From: Nostoc sp. FACHB-152
Lineage (GTDB): Bacteria > Cyanobacteriota > Cyanobacteriia > Cyanobacteriales > Nostocaceae
Direction: 5' to 3'
NCBI RefSeq assembly: GCF_014697475.1
Contig: NZ_JACJRV010000003.1
Location: 248,001 to 312,000, forward strand
DNA: 64,000 bases
This document shows positions 7,760 to 16,046 of this stretch, in pieces (the stretch's first letter is position 1; each line of letters opens with the position of its first letter). The position numbers and the translations under genes were made by a program. The notes beneath the pieces were generated by a model. It searched no databases and was not told the origin of the DNA. It worked only from the letters and a program-made list of their open reading frames with translations.

Positions 7760-8929
7760 TCATGGTTTGAGGACGACTTTGACACAGTTGTCTTTTTTCT
7801 GTTGGAAAATGTGATAACCGTGAGCCGCTTCTTCGAGCGGTAGTTGATGAGTTACCACAAAAGAAGGATCGAGTTTACCGTCCAAGATTTGCTGGAGTAA
7901 CAAATGCATATATTTCTGTCCGTGCATTTGCCCCATTCTGAAGGTTAGACCTTTGTTGAAAGCTGCACCCAAGGGTATTTTGTCTACGAAACCACCATAA
8001 ACACCCATAATTGCGAGAGTGCCGCCTTTTCGACAGGCTACCATCATTTCTCTTAATACGTGGGGACGGTCGGTTTCTAACCTGAGCTTTTGTTTTGTCT
8101 GGTCATAGAAGTCTTCTAAACCAACACCATGCGCTTCTAAACCGACTGCATCAATGCAAGCATCAGGGCCGCGTCCGCCAGTCATTTCTTTTAATGCTTC
8201 ACCTGCATTAACTTCTTCGTAATTAATTACTTCCGCTTTGGCATATTTTTTTGCCATTTCTAAACGTTCGGGGAAGCGGTCTATAGCAATTACTTTTTCT
8301 GCACCCATCATGTAGGCACTAATCATGGCGAACAGTCCAACTGCACCGCTTCCCCAAACTGCTACCGTATCCCCTGGCTGAATATCACAGAGTTCTGCTC
8401 CCATGTAGCCAGTCGGAATAGCGTCGGAAATAAATAAAAGTTTTTCGTCGGGTATATCTGACGGAACTTTGACAACGCCAACATCAGCAAAGGGTACGCG
8501 GATATATTCGGCTTGTGCGCCTGCATAGCCACCTAATAAATGAGAGTAGCCATAAATTGCTGAGGTGACATTGCCAAATAACTTTTCTTCTAGCCAACTG
8601 TTAGGGTTGGAATTATCGCACAGCGACCACATATCGCGCTGGCAATAAGCACAGTTACCACAACCAATTGTAGACGGAACAACAACGCGATCGCCTACTT
8701 TTAAATTATTAACTCCCTTACCAACTTCAACGACTTCCCCCATAAATTCGTGACCAATAATGTCACCTTTTTGGACTGTCGGGATATAGCCGCCATATAT
8801 ATGTAAATCAGAACCACAAATGGCTGTGGATGTAATTTTAATAATCGCATCACGGGGATTAAGAATTGTCGGGTCTGGTACTGATTCAACCCGAACTTCA
8901 TTAGCACCTTGCCAACAGACTGCTTTCAT
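7760..8929 (-). CDS. Zinc-dependent alcohol/aldehyde dehydrogenase (FDH-like), copy 2
   Basis: A 389-residue paralogue of the gene at 5886-7055, collinear along its whole length. It keeps both zinc sites ([11 protein letters not shown] and [10 protein letters not shown] for the catalytic zinc; CGNCAYCQRDMWSLC for the structural zinc) and the Rossmann motif VWGSGAVGLFAMISA. Differences cluster around the substrate and coenzyme pockets (for example IPTGYMGAELCDIQPGD against [17 protein letters not shown]), so the two may have divided substrates. It is probably cytoplasmic and NAD(P)-dependent. Within the stress cluster it may detoxify aldehydes, a role I infer from its neighbours rather than from a diagnostic residue. 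Confidence 0.9.
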   Translation of the reverse strand: MKAVCWQGANEVRVESVPDPTILNPRDAIIKITSTAICGSDLHIYGGYIPTVQKGDIIGHEFMGEVVEVGKGVNNLKVGDRVVVPSTIGCGNCAYCQRDMWSLCDNSNPNSWLEEKLFGNVTSAIYGYSHLLGGYAGAQAEYIRVPFADVGVVKVPSDIPDEKLLFISDAIPTGYMGAELCDIQPGDTVAVWGSGAVGLFAMISAYMMGAEKVIAIDRFPERLEMAKKYAKAEVINYEEVNAGEALKEMTGGRGPDACIDAVGLEAHGVGLEDFYDQTKQKLRLETDRPHVLREMMVACRKGGTLAIMGVYGGFVDKIPLGAAFNKGLTFRMGQMHGQKYMHLLLQQILDGKLDPSFVVTHQLPLEEAAHGYHIFQQKKDNCVKVVLKP

Positions 8930-9016
8930 AAATAATTAGTCCATAGTCATTAGTCAGTAGTCATTTGTATCTCTCTCCCCCTGCTCCCCCGCTCCCTGCC
9001 CCCCTGCCTCTTTCTT

Positions 9017-9712
9017 CTACCTGCGTCCTGTTGGCTGCCCTTCTGTGGTGGCGATTTCTCCTGCTTCCATCAGCATTTTGAAGCGGCGCAAGTCATCACC
9101 AATTTGCTGTTCTGGTTCTTCACCAAAAAGTTTGGCTAAAGCAGCAGTTAATCCGCCGCCGGGGATGTTGTATTCTAAAACTACTTTGACTTCCGTACCG
9201 CGATCGCCTGGGGCTTTTTTAAACCGCACAAAGCCGGAGTTATCAATATCTGCACCTTCCACAGAAGCCCAAGAAATAAACTCGTTTTCTCTATCTTCAA
9301 GAATTTCTGCATCCCATTCCACGTTGTTACCCAAGGGCGCACTCGCTACCCAATGAGAACGTTTTGCATCATACACCTTCACAGATTGCAGATGCTTCAT
9401 AAAGGTGGGCAATTGCTCAAAGTTGTGCCAAAAACGGTAAAGTTCATCTGCTGGTTTATTTATAGTTACCGTCTTTTCAACTTTGATTGGTTTATTCATG
9501 TTCACCGCTTCCTGTGCTTGCTGTATTGTGCTTTGCTTGGTTACACCTTGATAAATCAAACCACCACCTGCTAAAGCAGTTAAAGCACCTCGCAACGAAC
9601 CTTGTCTTAAACCCGTGAGTACCATAGCCCCACCGCCAATTAGAGAAGCCCAACGCTCTAAATCACCTGCTTCTGGTTGATTTTTATTTATGCGATCGCC
9701 TGTTGAAGTCAC
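9017..9712 (-). CDS. SRPBCC (START-like/COQ10) family protein with N-terminal hydrophobic segment
   Basis: A 231-residue protein. Residues about 20-58 (LERWASLIGGGAMVLTGLRQ followed by a Gly/Ala-rich helix) resemble the short hydrophobic DUF2892-like hairpin and should anchor it in a membrane. Residues about 75-215 form a polyketide-cyclase/COQ10-like helix-grip domain: KTVTINKPADELYRFWHNFE opens it, WDAEILEDRENEFISWASVEG is the central sheet and an RRFKMLMEAGE helix closes it. Such domains bind hydrophobic ligands such as lipids or quinones. This arrangement recurs in bacterial stress loci. It lies 87 bases upstream of dehydrogenase copy 2 and is transcribed with it. Confidence 0.85.
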   Translation of the reverse strand: MTSTGDRINKNQPEAGDLERWASLIGGGAMVLTGLRQGSLRGALTALAGGGLIYQGVTKQSTIQQAQEAVNMNKPIKVEKTVTINKPADELYRFWHNFEQLPTFMKHLQSVKVYDAKRSHWVASAPLGNNVEWDAEILEDRENEFISWASVEGADIDNSGFVRFKKAPGDRGTEVKVVLEYNIPGGGLTAALAKLFGEEPEQQIGDDLRRFKMLMEAGEIATTEGQPTGRR

Positions 9713-9736
9713 TGTTATTTCTCCTTAAAATCAACA

Positions 9737-9771
9737 CAGAGGCGCATTTCTCTGCGTTCTCCGCGCCTCTG
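9737..9771. repeat. Hairpin of the CGCAGAGG dispersed repeat family
   Basis: CAGAGGCGC (9737-9745) pairs with GCGCCTCTG (9763-9771). This GC-rich repeat occupies the 68-base gap between two otherwise co-directional genes and may cause partial termination or processing. Confidence 0.6.
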
Positions 9772-9780
9772 CGGTTCGTT

Positions 9781-10878
9781 TTACATAGATACAGCAGCAC
9801 CGGTCGTCGGCTTAGGAGATTGCACCCCCGCACCTAACTTCGCCCGATATAGCTCTACTAAGCGTTGTTCGGATTTCAACAAATCGCGGTAAATTTCTTT
9901 GAAAATAGCGGTTGCTACTGGGTCAGTAAACATGGCACACAAATTGCCAATGTCGCCAATACCTGTTTGCAAATCACCTAAAGCGCAACGTATTTGGTAT
10001 ATGTCATCACTACCAGACATAGCAGTTTTGACTTTGGCATATTGATTAGCAATATTCGCCGCTAAAGAAGGCTTTTCACCTAATCTGTTGAGATAGGTTT
10101 CTAATATTTCAATGTGGCGTTGTTTATTAGTGATCGTCTCTTGAAACAGAGATTTCGCTTCGGTATCTGATTCTTTTTCAAAATACTTTTGTAAAGCTTC
10201 TAAAGAATAACGCTCACCACTTAATGCCGTATTCAAGCCTCTGGCGATTTCACCTTTAGTGGAACCACCCCAAGCATCAGCAATTTTCCACCATTCCGCA
10301 CTAGTATCTGTTTCTTCTGGAAGTGCTGCATCTTGACCACTGTAGCCCAGGCGACTCAAAATAGCTGTGGTGAAAATTGCTAAGTCTCCGGGTTCGCGGG
10401 AAGTAATTAAATTACCATCAACTACTAATGCTTCATCTTGATAATTTGCGCCAGCATTGAGCATATCGCGGCGGATAGCACTAAAACCAGTGGCACGTTT
10501 CTCTCTGAGCAAATCGCCTTCTATTAGTAGTTGTGGCCCGTGACAAACTGCTGCTATTAACTTTCCTTGTTGGAATGCTTCTTGCACAAACCTGACTGTA
10601 TTAGGGTTGCGGCGCATCTTGTCAGGAGCCATACCGCCAGGAATCACCACTGCATCAAATTCTGCTGCGATCGCTTCTGTGGTTGTACCATCAGGTTGAG
10701 CCGAAACTCTACCGCGTTTCCCCTTATATTTTTCGTTCATCCGCGAACCGAGGACAACTACATCCATCCCCGCTTGTTTCAGCCCATTATAAGGAATTGT
10801 AAATTCTGCATCTTCTACATCATTTTCAATTAGAATTGCAATTTTTTTCTTTCCAGAATGATTGTTTTGATATGTCAT
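9781..10878 (-). CDS. DJ-1/PfpI domain fused to a ferritin-like helical domain
   Basis: 365 residues. The N-terminal half (about 10-185) is a class I glutamine-amidotransferase-like DJ-1/PfpI domain. It has E25 in DVEDAEFTIPYNGLKQAG, the nucleophile elbow AAVCHGPQLLIEGD with C112 and H113, and the family stretch VVDGNLITSREPGDL. Such proteins act as deglycases/glyoxalases or peptidases. The C-terminal half (about 200-350) is four-helical and ferritin-like, resembling DUF2383/DUF892-type stress proteins (GLNTALSGERYSLEALQKYF, then a long helix with a KQRHIEIL segment). The fusion fits a multifunctional carbonyl/oxidative stress protein. As the first gene of the seven-gene run it likely sits just behind the main promoter. 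Confidence 0.85.
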   Translation of the reverse strand: MTYQNNHSGKKKIAILIENDVEDAEFTIPYNGLKQAGMDVVVLGSRMNEKYKGKRGRVSAQPDGTTTEAIAAEFDAVVIPGGMAPDKMRRNPNTVRFVQEAFQQGKLIAAVCHGPQLLIEGDLLREKRATGFSAIRRDMLNAGANYQDEALVVDGNLITSREPGDLAIFTTAILSRLGYSGQDAALPEETDTSAEWWKIADAWGGSTKGEIARGLNTALSGERYSLEALQKYFEKESDTEAKSLFQETITNKQRHIEILETYLNRLGEKPSLAANIANQYAKVKTAMSGSDDIYQIRCALGDLQTGIGDIGNLCAMFTDPVATAIFKEIYRDLLKSEQRLVELYRAKLGAGVQSPKPTTGAAVSM

Positions 10879-11202
10879 AGATCTACCTATTTTGATAATT
10901 TGACTAATTAGATTAATTAATGAATGAATGTATGGCTTAATTAAATAAAAATAATTATGAGTAAGAAGACTGAAGATTAAATGGCATCGCTGTGTGGGTT
11001 GAGTTCTTCTTAACTCATAATTACCAAATTCAAATACAAGTGGCTTTTTCTTTGATTTACACTTACCAGATTAGAAGGCAACAGTTTTCTCAACTTCGTT
11101 CTTAGGGGATATATTGTTTTATTTCTAAAGTTGTACATCCCAAGCTAGACAAAATTAAAGAATAAAAACGTTATTCTAAATAATGCAGAAAAGGCTGAGA
11201 TT
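10879..11202. other. Divergent intergenic region
   Basis: AT-rich spacer between the start of the DJ-1 fusion gene (leftward) and the DUF6335 gene (rightward). It should carry both promoters. I see no clear operator or named box. Confidence 0.5.
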
Positions 11203-11586
11203 ATGGCAGAAACAAATAATCATCAAGAAATTAATTCTGAGGATTTGCCGCAGGAAATTACCGAATCCTACGGTACAGGTGTGAAAGACCTGCCAGGGTA
11301 CAATATTGGTCAGCGATCGCTCGAAACAAGCCCAGAGTTTCCCGATAGCCCCGCCCTCAGCAGTGGTGATGTTGATACTTATTGGCAAGATACCGTAGGT
11401 GATGAAGCGGTTGGCGGTACTGTTGCCATGCCAGAGCAGGATGTTACAGAAGAAATAGAAGCAGCCGTAGGCTTAGAGATGGATGATCGAGCTTTTCTCC
11501 GTACAAACGATATTTTAGAAGAGCGCGATGATCGTCGTTGGGAGTTAGATCCAAAGTCTTCGGAAGATTATCAGGAACGTAGGTGA
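11203..11586 (+). CDS. DUF6335-type acidic protein
   Basis: 127 residues, very acidic, soluble, no signal peptide. The start DLPQEITESYGTGVKDLPGY and the middle DVDTYWQDTVGDEAVGGTVA followed by a MPEQDVTEEIEAAVG segment match a small protein family common in cyanobacteria that I know as DUF6335. The C-terminal RTNDILEERDDRRWELDPKS is also typical. No catalytic motif is present. It is divergently transcribed from the stress cluster, and a stress role is a guess from position only. Confidence 0.65.
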   Translation: MAETNNHQEINSEDLPQEITESYGTGVKDLPGYNIGQRSLETSPEFPDSPALSSGDVDTYWQDTVGDEAVGGTVAMPEQDVTEEIEAAVGLEMDDRAFLRTNDILEERDDRRWELDPKSSEDYQERR

Positions 11587-11593
11587 CAGGGAA

Positions 11594-11870
11594 CAGGTGA
11601 CAGGCAATAGGCAATAGGCAATAGGCAATAGGTAAGAGTAGTGATGGGCGACTGAAGTCGTGGCTACACTATCTTGATTTTGGGTTAATCCGTGTGGTGC
11701 GCCAAGCGCGATAGGCGGGCTTCCCTACGGGAAGGCGAGTAAAACTAATCATCAAATATAGACAATAAGCAACTTTAAACACTATTGCCTCTTGCCTATT
11801 GCCTCCTAACTATTGCCTATTGCCTGTTGCCTATTGCCTATTACTATTGCCTATTGCCTCCTATATTTCT
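11594..11870. repeat. Inverted pair of heptanucleotide (STRR) arrays
   Basis: CAATAGG heptamers run in tandem at about 11598-11632. The complementary CCTATTG/TTGCCTA heptamers run at about 11785-11861. The arrays flank roughly 150 bases that contain AGCGCGATAGGCGGGCTTCC and CCTACGGGAAGGCGAG, another pair of complementary words. Transcripts from either side could form a long hairpin between the two converging genes. Confidence 0.7.
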
Positions 11871-13129
11871 TGAGGAAATATAGCTAATTCAGTATCAGGG
11901 TCAAAAAAGTGCATTTTTTCAGGGGTGAGGGATAACCATAATTGCTCACCTATACTTACTTGGCGGTCTGTGGGTATACGCACTTGCCAGTAAGGGGCTG
12001 TAGACGCGGGGGAAGAGTTAGGTTCGGTAGGTCTAACACTCACAAAAGCATCGTTACCTAAGTTTTCTACTAAGTCTACTTGCACAGGGATATTTTTAGT
12101 TGCGGGTAAACTCAGGCTCAGATGTTCTGGCCGAATGCCTAAAATTAAATTTTGTTTATCGTATTTTTGCAAAGCTTTCCCCCAACTTTCTGGCAAGGTG
12201 AACCGAAACAGGGGATGGGTAATTAACAACGGGGCATGAAACTCTACAGGAATAAAATTCATTGGTGGTGAACCAATAAATTCAGCAACAAAACGGTTAG
12301 CTGGACGGTTGTACAGTTCCAAAGGCGAAGCAACCTGCTGAATTTGCCCTAAATTCATAATTGCAATGCGATCGCCCATTGTCATTGCTTCGGTTTGGTC
12401 GTGGGTAACGTATATTGTTGTCGTCCCTAACTGGCGTTGCAACTTCACAATTTGGGCGCGGGTTTCCGCCCGGAGTTTGGCATCTAAATTAGATAGTGGC
12501 TCATCCATTAAAAATACTTGCGGATTACGAGCGATCGCTCTGCCTAAAGCTACCCGTTGTCTTTGTCCCCCCGATAGCTGTTTAGGTAAGCGATTCAGCA
12601 ACATTTCAATTTGTAACAATTGCGCCACCGACCGCACCCTCTCATCAACCAATCTTTCTTTGGGGGAAACATAACGCAATCCTTTCGGCAACTTCCGCGT
12701 CACTCCCACCAAAAAATTTTCCGACCACTGAGGAGTTTTCGCTCCCCTGCTCCCTGGCTCCCCTGCTCCCCGGCTCTCCCTTCGGCGTAACCCAAAAGCA
12801 ATGTTGTCATACACCGTCATGTGCGGGTAGAGGGCGTAATTTTGGAACACCATTGCAATGTCCCGTTCCTTTGGTGGTAGGTCATTAATCAAGCGATCGC
12901 CTACTAAAATATTGCCACCAGTCAGCGTTTCCAACCCAGCAATCAATCGCATGAGGGTGCTTTTACCACAGCCAGAAGGCCCCACCAGCACCATAAATTC
13001 ACCATCGGCAATTGTCAGGTTAATCCGCCGTAAGACATTAATATTTTCTGCACGCTCTTGTGCTGCATTAATTTCCCCTTTACGTGGGGGGAAACTTTTA
13101 TAAACGTTTTCTAAAATTACTTGCGCCAC
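11861..13129 (-). CDS. Sugar-type (CUT1, MalK/UgpC-like) ABC transporter ATPase
   Basis: A 422-residue ATPase of the carbohydrate-uptake class. Walker A is GPSGCGKST (50-58), the Q-loop is MVFQNYALYPHMTV, the signature is LSGGQRQRVALGRAIARNP and Walker B is VFLMDEPLSNLDAKL, with the switch His in YVTHDQTEAM. The C-terminal third is the TOBE/regulatory domain of MalK-like proteins. No permease or binding protein is adjacent, so it probably serves one or more sugar or osmolyte transporters encoded elsewhere. Between Q-loop and signature there is an extra segment (about residues 112-160). Part of it (SRGAGEPGSRGAK) is encoded by a GGGGAGC-type repeat at 12741-12780 identical in style to intergenic repeats here. 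Confidence 0.9.
   Translation of the reverse strand: MAQVILENVYKSFPPRKGEINAAQERAENINVLRRINLTIADGEFMVLVGPSGCGKSTLMRLIAGLETLTGGNILVGDRLINDLPPKERDIAMVFQNYALYPHMTVYDNIAFGLRRRESRGAGEPGSRGAKTPQWSENFLVGVTRKLPKGLRYVSPKERLVDERVRSVAQLLQIEMLLNRLPKQLSGGQRQRVALGRAIARNPQVFLMDEPLSNLDAKLRAETRAQIVKLQRQLGTTTIYVTHDQTEAMTMGDRIAIMNLGQIQQVASPLELYNRPANRFVAEFIGSPPMNFIPVEFHAPLLITHPLFRFTLPESWGKALQKYDKQNLILGIRPEHLSLSLPATKNIPVQVDLVENLGNDAFVSVRPTEPNSSPASTAPYWQVRIPTDRQVSIGEQLWLSLTPEKMHFFDPDTELAIFPQEI
12741..12780. repeat. Intergenic-type GC repeat inside a coding region
   Basis: CTCCCCTGCTCCCTGGCTCC and its continuation are the same pyrimidine-rich words seen between genes at about 8970-9005, 13486-13515, 46580 and 52330. 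Here they lie in frame in the ABC ATPase gene and encode a Gly/Arg/Pro/Ser loop of about 13 residues. Confidence 0.65.
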
Positions 13130-13536
13130 GAGTTTTATTAATCGTCATTGGTCATTAGTCATTAGTCATTAGTCAAGCGCTTCGCGCAGGGTGTAGGGGG
13201 TAGGGTGTGGGGTGTAGGGAAGGTCTTCTTGCCTCTACCAACACAACTGCCCTCAAGCATAGAGCTTGTATCAAGCGCGGTTGTTGGGGCTGTCTGTTTC
13301 CCCACACTCTACACATCACACCAGACCCAACGGGGCTTAGTCATTAACTAAAAACAAATGACAAGGGACATTTTAGCGTTCATCTTACATTTTCCCAGTG
13401 ACTACGAAAAGTTAAAAAAATTGTTTCCACTCAAAAAACCAAACTACCCTTGATATTACAGACATAAAAAATACATTTCATTCCCCCTCTGCCTCTCCTG
13501 CTCCCCCGCCCCCGCTTCCTATCAAGAGGTGTTGTG
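13130..13536. other. Repeat-filled divergent spacer
   Basis: Begins with TCATTAG heptamers (about 13146-13174), followed by GGTGTAGGG-type repeats near 13190-13220 and pyrimidine-rich CTCCCCC words near 13485-13515. AAGAGG at 13524-13529 is the likely ribosome-binding site of the monooxygenase, seven bases before ATG 13537. Confidence 0.6.
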
Positions 13537-14769
13537 ATGACTACCCACATATCGCCGAATCCTGCTCATGACATTGTAGACGTACAAACTACAGATTGTT
13601 GCATTGTTGGTGGTGGCCCGGCTGGGGCTGTTTTGGCTTTGTTATTAGCGCGTCAAGGCATATCTGTAATGCTGCTGGAAGCACATAGAGATTTTGACCG
13701 TGATTTTCGGGGAGATACAATTCATCCATCTGTAATGGAAATTATGGAGGAATTGGGATTAAGCGATCGCTTATTACAATTGCCCCATACCAAAATGCGC
13801 CAAATTAGAATCCAAACTCCTCAAGATACAGTCACTTTGGCCGATTTTAGTTATTTAAAAACGCCCTATCCTTACATCACAATGTTGCCGCAGGTGAAAT
13901 TTTTAGAGTTCATTACCCAAGAAGCGCAACAATATCCGAATTTTCAGTTAATTTTAGGTGCAAATGTCCAAGAGTTAATTGAGGAAGACGGAGTAATTAA
14001 AGGTGTACGTTATCGGGGTGGTGGTGGCTGGCATGAAATTAGAGCAATTCTGACAGTTGGTGCAGATGGACGTAATTCACGTTTAAGGCAGTTGGGAGGT
14101 TTTGAGTCTGTTGAAACTTCGCCGCCGATGGATGTTCTGTGGTTTCGCTTACCTCGCCATCCAGAAGATTTTGAGGGAGGGATGGGGCGTTTTGGTGCTG
14201 GTCATATCATAGCTATGCTTGACCGTGGCGATGAATGGCAAATTGCCTATGTGATTCCTAAAGGTGGCTATCAAAAATTGCGTGCTGCTGGTTTAGAAGA
14301 GTTAAAAAAATCTGTTGTCGAAGTTGTGCCAGAATTAAGAGAACGTGTCAACAATCTCCAAGATTGGTCACAGGTAGCCTTTCTTTCTGTAGAATCTAGC
14401 CGTGTGAAACGCTGGTATCGTGCAGGACTGTTATTAATTGGTGATGCAGTCCATGTCATGTCTCCCGTTGGCGGTGTTGGAATTAATTACGCCATTCAAG
14501 ATGCTGTCGTGGCTGCTAATGTTCTGAGTCAACCACTGCATAACAAACATATAGAACTAAGCAACTTAGCAAAAGTCCAACGTCAAAGAGAATTACCTAC
14601 ACGCATCATTCAAGCATTTCAAACCTTTATTCAAAAACAGATATTTGCTCCAATTCTCGCTACAAATCGCACCTTTCAAGCACCAGCGTTGCTACGCTTG
14701 CCCATTTTGCGTGATATTCCCGCAAGATTGATTGCTTTAGGTGTATTTCCAGTTCATGTACAAACTTAA
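13537..14769 (+). CDS. FAD-dependent aromatic-type monooxygenase
   Basis: 410 residues from ATG 13537; the GTG three bases upstream is worse placed relative to AAGAGG. It belongs to the PHBH/UbiH-like flavoprotein monooxygenase group. The FAD ADP-binding motif is CCIVGGGPAGAVLALLLARQ followed by an acidic residue (LLEAHRDF), the middle DG motif is TVGADGRNSRLRQLGG, and the second FAD motif is LLIGDAVHVMSPVGGVGINY. FRGDTIHPSVMEIMEELG is typical of the substrate side. It probably hydroxylates an aromatic or quinone-like substrate with NAD(P)H and oxygen. Substrate unknown. No operon partner is evident. Confidence 0.9.
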   Translation: MTTHISPNPAHDIVDVQTTDCCIVGGGPAGAVLALLLARQGISVMLLEAHRDFDRDFRGDTIHPSVMEIMEELGLSDRLLQLPHTKMRQIRIQTPQDTVTLADFSYLKTPYPYITMLPQVKFLEFITQEAQQYPNFQLILGANVQELIEEDGVIKGVRYRGGGGWHEIRAILTVGADGRNSRLRQLGGFESVETSPPMDVLWFRLPRHPEDFEGGMGRFGAGHIIAMLDRGDEWQIAYVIPKGGYQKLRAAGLEELKKSVVEVVPELRERVNNLQDWSQVAFLSVESSRVKRWYRAGLLLIGDAVHVMSPVGGVGINYAIQDAVVAANVLSQPLHNKHIELSNLAKVQRQRELPTRIIQAFQTFIQKQIFAPILATNRTFQAPALLRLPILRDIPARLIALGVFPVHVQT

Positions 14770-14985
14770 CTGTGAGTATTTTTTCTGCTTTAAGTGGTAC
14801 AATTATACTACTCATGCAGAATTCAATGCTCGTTCCAGTCAGGCGAAGGCTGCCAGTAGTGTTATGACTACTGTGCAATGTCATCGCTTGGCTTTTATGC
14901 TAAAAGTAGCTAAAAATAGAAAGCTTACATTATTGATTCATAATTACGAACTACGCATTACGAATTATTTGATTAGGAGGAAGTA

Positions 14986-15534
14986 ATGAACAGCTGCGTT
15001 TTAATGGCAGATATTATTCAAGAGCCACAATTAAGATACACAGCCGATAATAATCTAGCAGTTACAGAAATGCTAGTACAGTTTTCTAATTCTCAACGAC
15101 CAGAAGATCCGCCAGCAACTCTAAAAGTTGTGAGTTGGGGAAACTTAGCCACAGAAGTGCAGCAAAATTATCATCAAGGCGATCGCGTCATTCTTGAAGG
15201 GCGTTTAGGCATGGTAACATTTGAGCGTCGCCCCGAAGGATTTAAAGAAAAACGTGCCGAACTCACAATACAACGCATTCATCCTGTAGGCGCAGGTTTT
15301 CATACTACTCCATCAGCGACAGACACTTATTCGCAGCCATCATCTTCAGTTCAAACATATACTCAAGCTGATGTTTCCAGTTATGAACCGCCACGTTCCG
15401 CACCCACCCCTGCAACTAGTGTAAGTGTTGCGCCTCCAGCCACACCAGAACCAACCTATCAACCCAGCAACTTTGAGCGTAATACCTATACCCCAGCTAC
15501 AGAAGAACCCGATCCCGATGACATTCCGTTTTAA
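14986..15534 (+). CDS. ssb: Single-stranded DNA-binding protein
   Basis: 182 residues, preceded by AGGAGG at 14975-14980, five bases before the ATG. The N-terminal OB fold (about 1-105) carries the SSB pattern (NLAVTEMLVQFSN, LKVVSWGNLATEVQQNYHQG, DRVILEGRLGM). A Pro/Ser/Thr-rich linker follows (about 106-170), and the end is the acidic tip EEPDPDDIPF that recruits replication and repair partners. The core begins a little differently from chromosomal E. coli-type SSB, and many cyanobacteria have several paralogues. The unusual 63-bp repeat array lies just downstream. Confidence 0.93.
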   Translation: MNSCVLMADIIQEPQLRYTADNNLAVTEMLVQFSNSQRPEDPPATLKVVSWGNLATEVQQNYHQGDRVILEGRLGMVTFERRPEGFKEKRAELTIQRIHPVGAGFHTTPSATDTYSQPSSSVQTYTQADVSSYEPPRSAPTPATSVSVAPPATPEPTYQPSNFERNTYTPATEEPDPDDIPF

Positions 15535-15697
15535 CAGTTATCAGTTATCAGTTATCAGTAAAGGTGAAGTGTTTATATGAAGGTGAAACACCACACCAAT
15601 TGGTAGTAGGCGTTGGTGGCAGATTTAAACCTCCCACCATATGCCGTGATCACTGTTTACTGTTCACTGTTTAAGTTGGGTAATTTGTAGTCTTGAG

Positions 15698-15735
15698 ATC
15701 CTCGACTTTTTAAAGAGGTCGGGGATTTTATTATT
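15698..15735 (+). terminator. Rho-independent-like terminator after ssb
   Basis: ATCCTCGAC (15698-15706) pairs with GTCGGGGAT (15718-15726, one G-T pair). TTTTATTATTT follows directly, so this is the likely end of the ssb transcript. Confidence 0.65.
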
Positions 15736-15740
15736 TAAGA

Positions 15741-16010
15741 TTGTGACAAACCATCAAACATTAGTCACTAACGTTGCAACATTTACTACAAATCTTTAAG
15801 CATTTGTTACAAACTATCTAACATTAGTCACTAACGTTACAACAGTTACTACAAATCTTTAAGCATTTGTGACAAACCATCAAACATTAGTCACTAACGT
15901 TGCAACATTTACTACAAACCTTTAAGCATTTGTGACAAACTATCCAACATTAGTCATTAACGTTACAACATTCATAAACAAGATTAAAGCATTTATTACA
16001 AACGCTTTAA
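15741..16010. repeat. Array of four 63-bp direct repeats carrying three dyads each
   Basis: Units begin at 15741, 15804, 15867 and 15930, exactly 63 bases apart, and a degenerate fifth starts at 15993. Each unit contains TTTGTGACAAA or a variant (5-bp arms around one base), ATTAGTCACTAAC (TTAGT-C-ACTAA) and GTTGCAAC or GTTACAAC. All frames are closed by stops, so it is not coding. Spacing and dyads resemble iterons or a multi-site protein-binding array. Confidence 0.85.
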
Positions 16011-16046
16011 TGTTATCTATGGATGAGGCGATCGCTAGCTGATACT

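Noticed and set aside
15741-16010. Regular repeats as a CRISPR array
   Set aside because: The whole 63-base unit is conserved, with no variable spacers between short repeats, and no cas genes are in the window.
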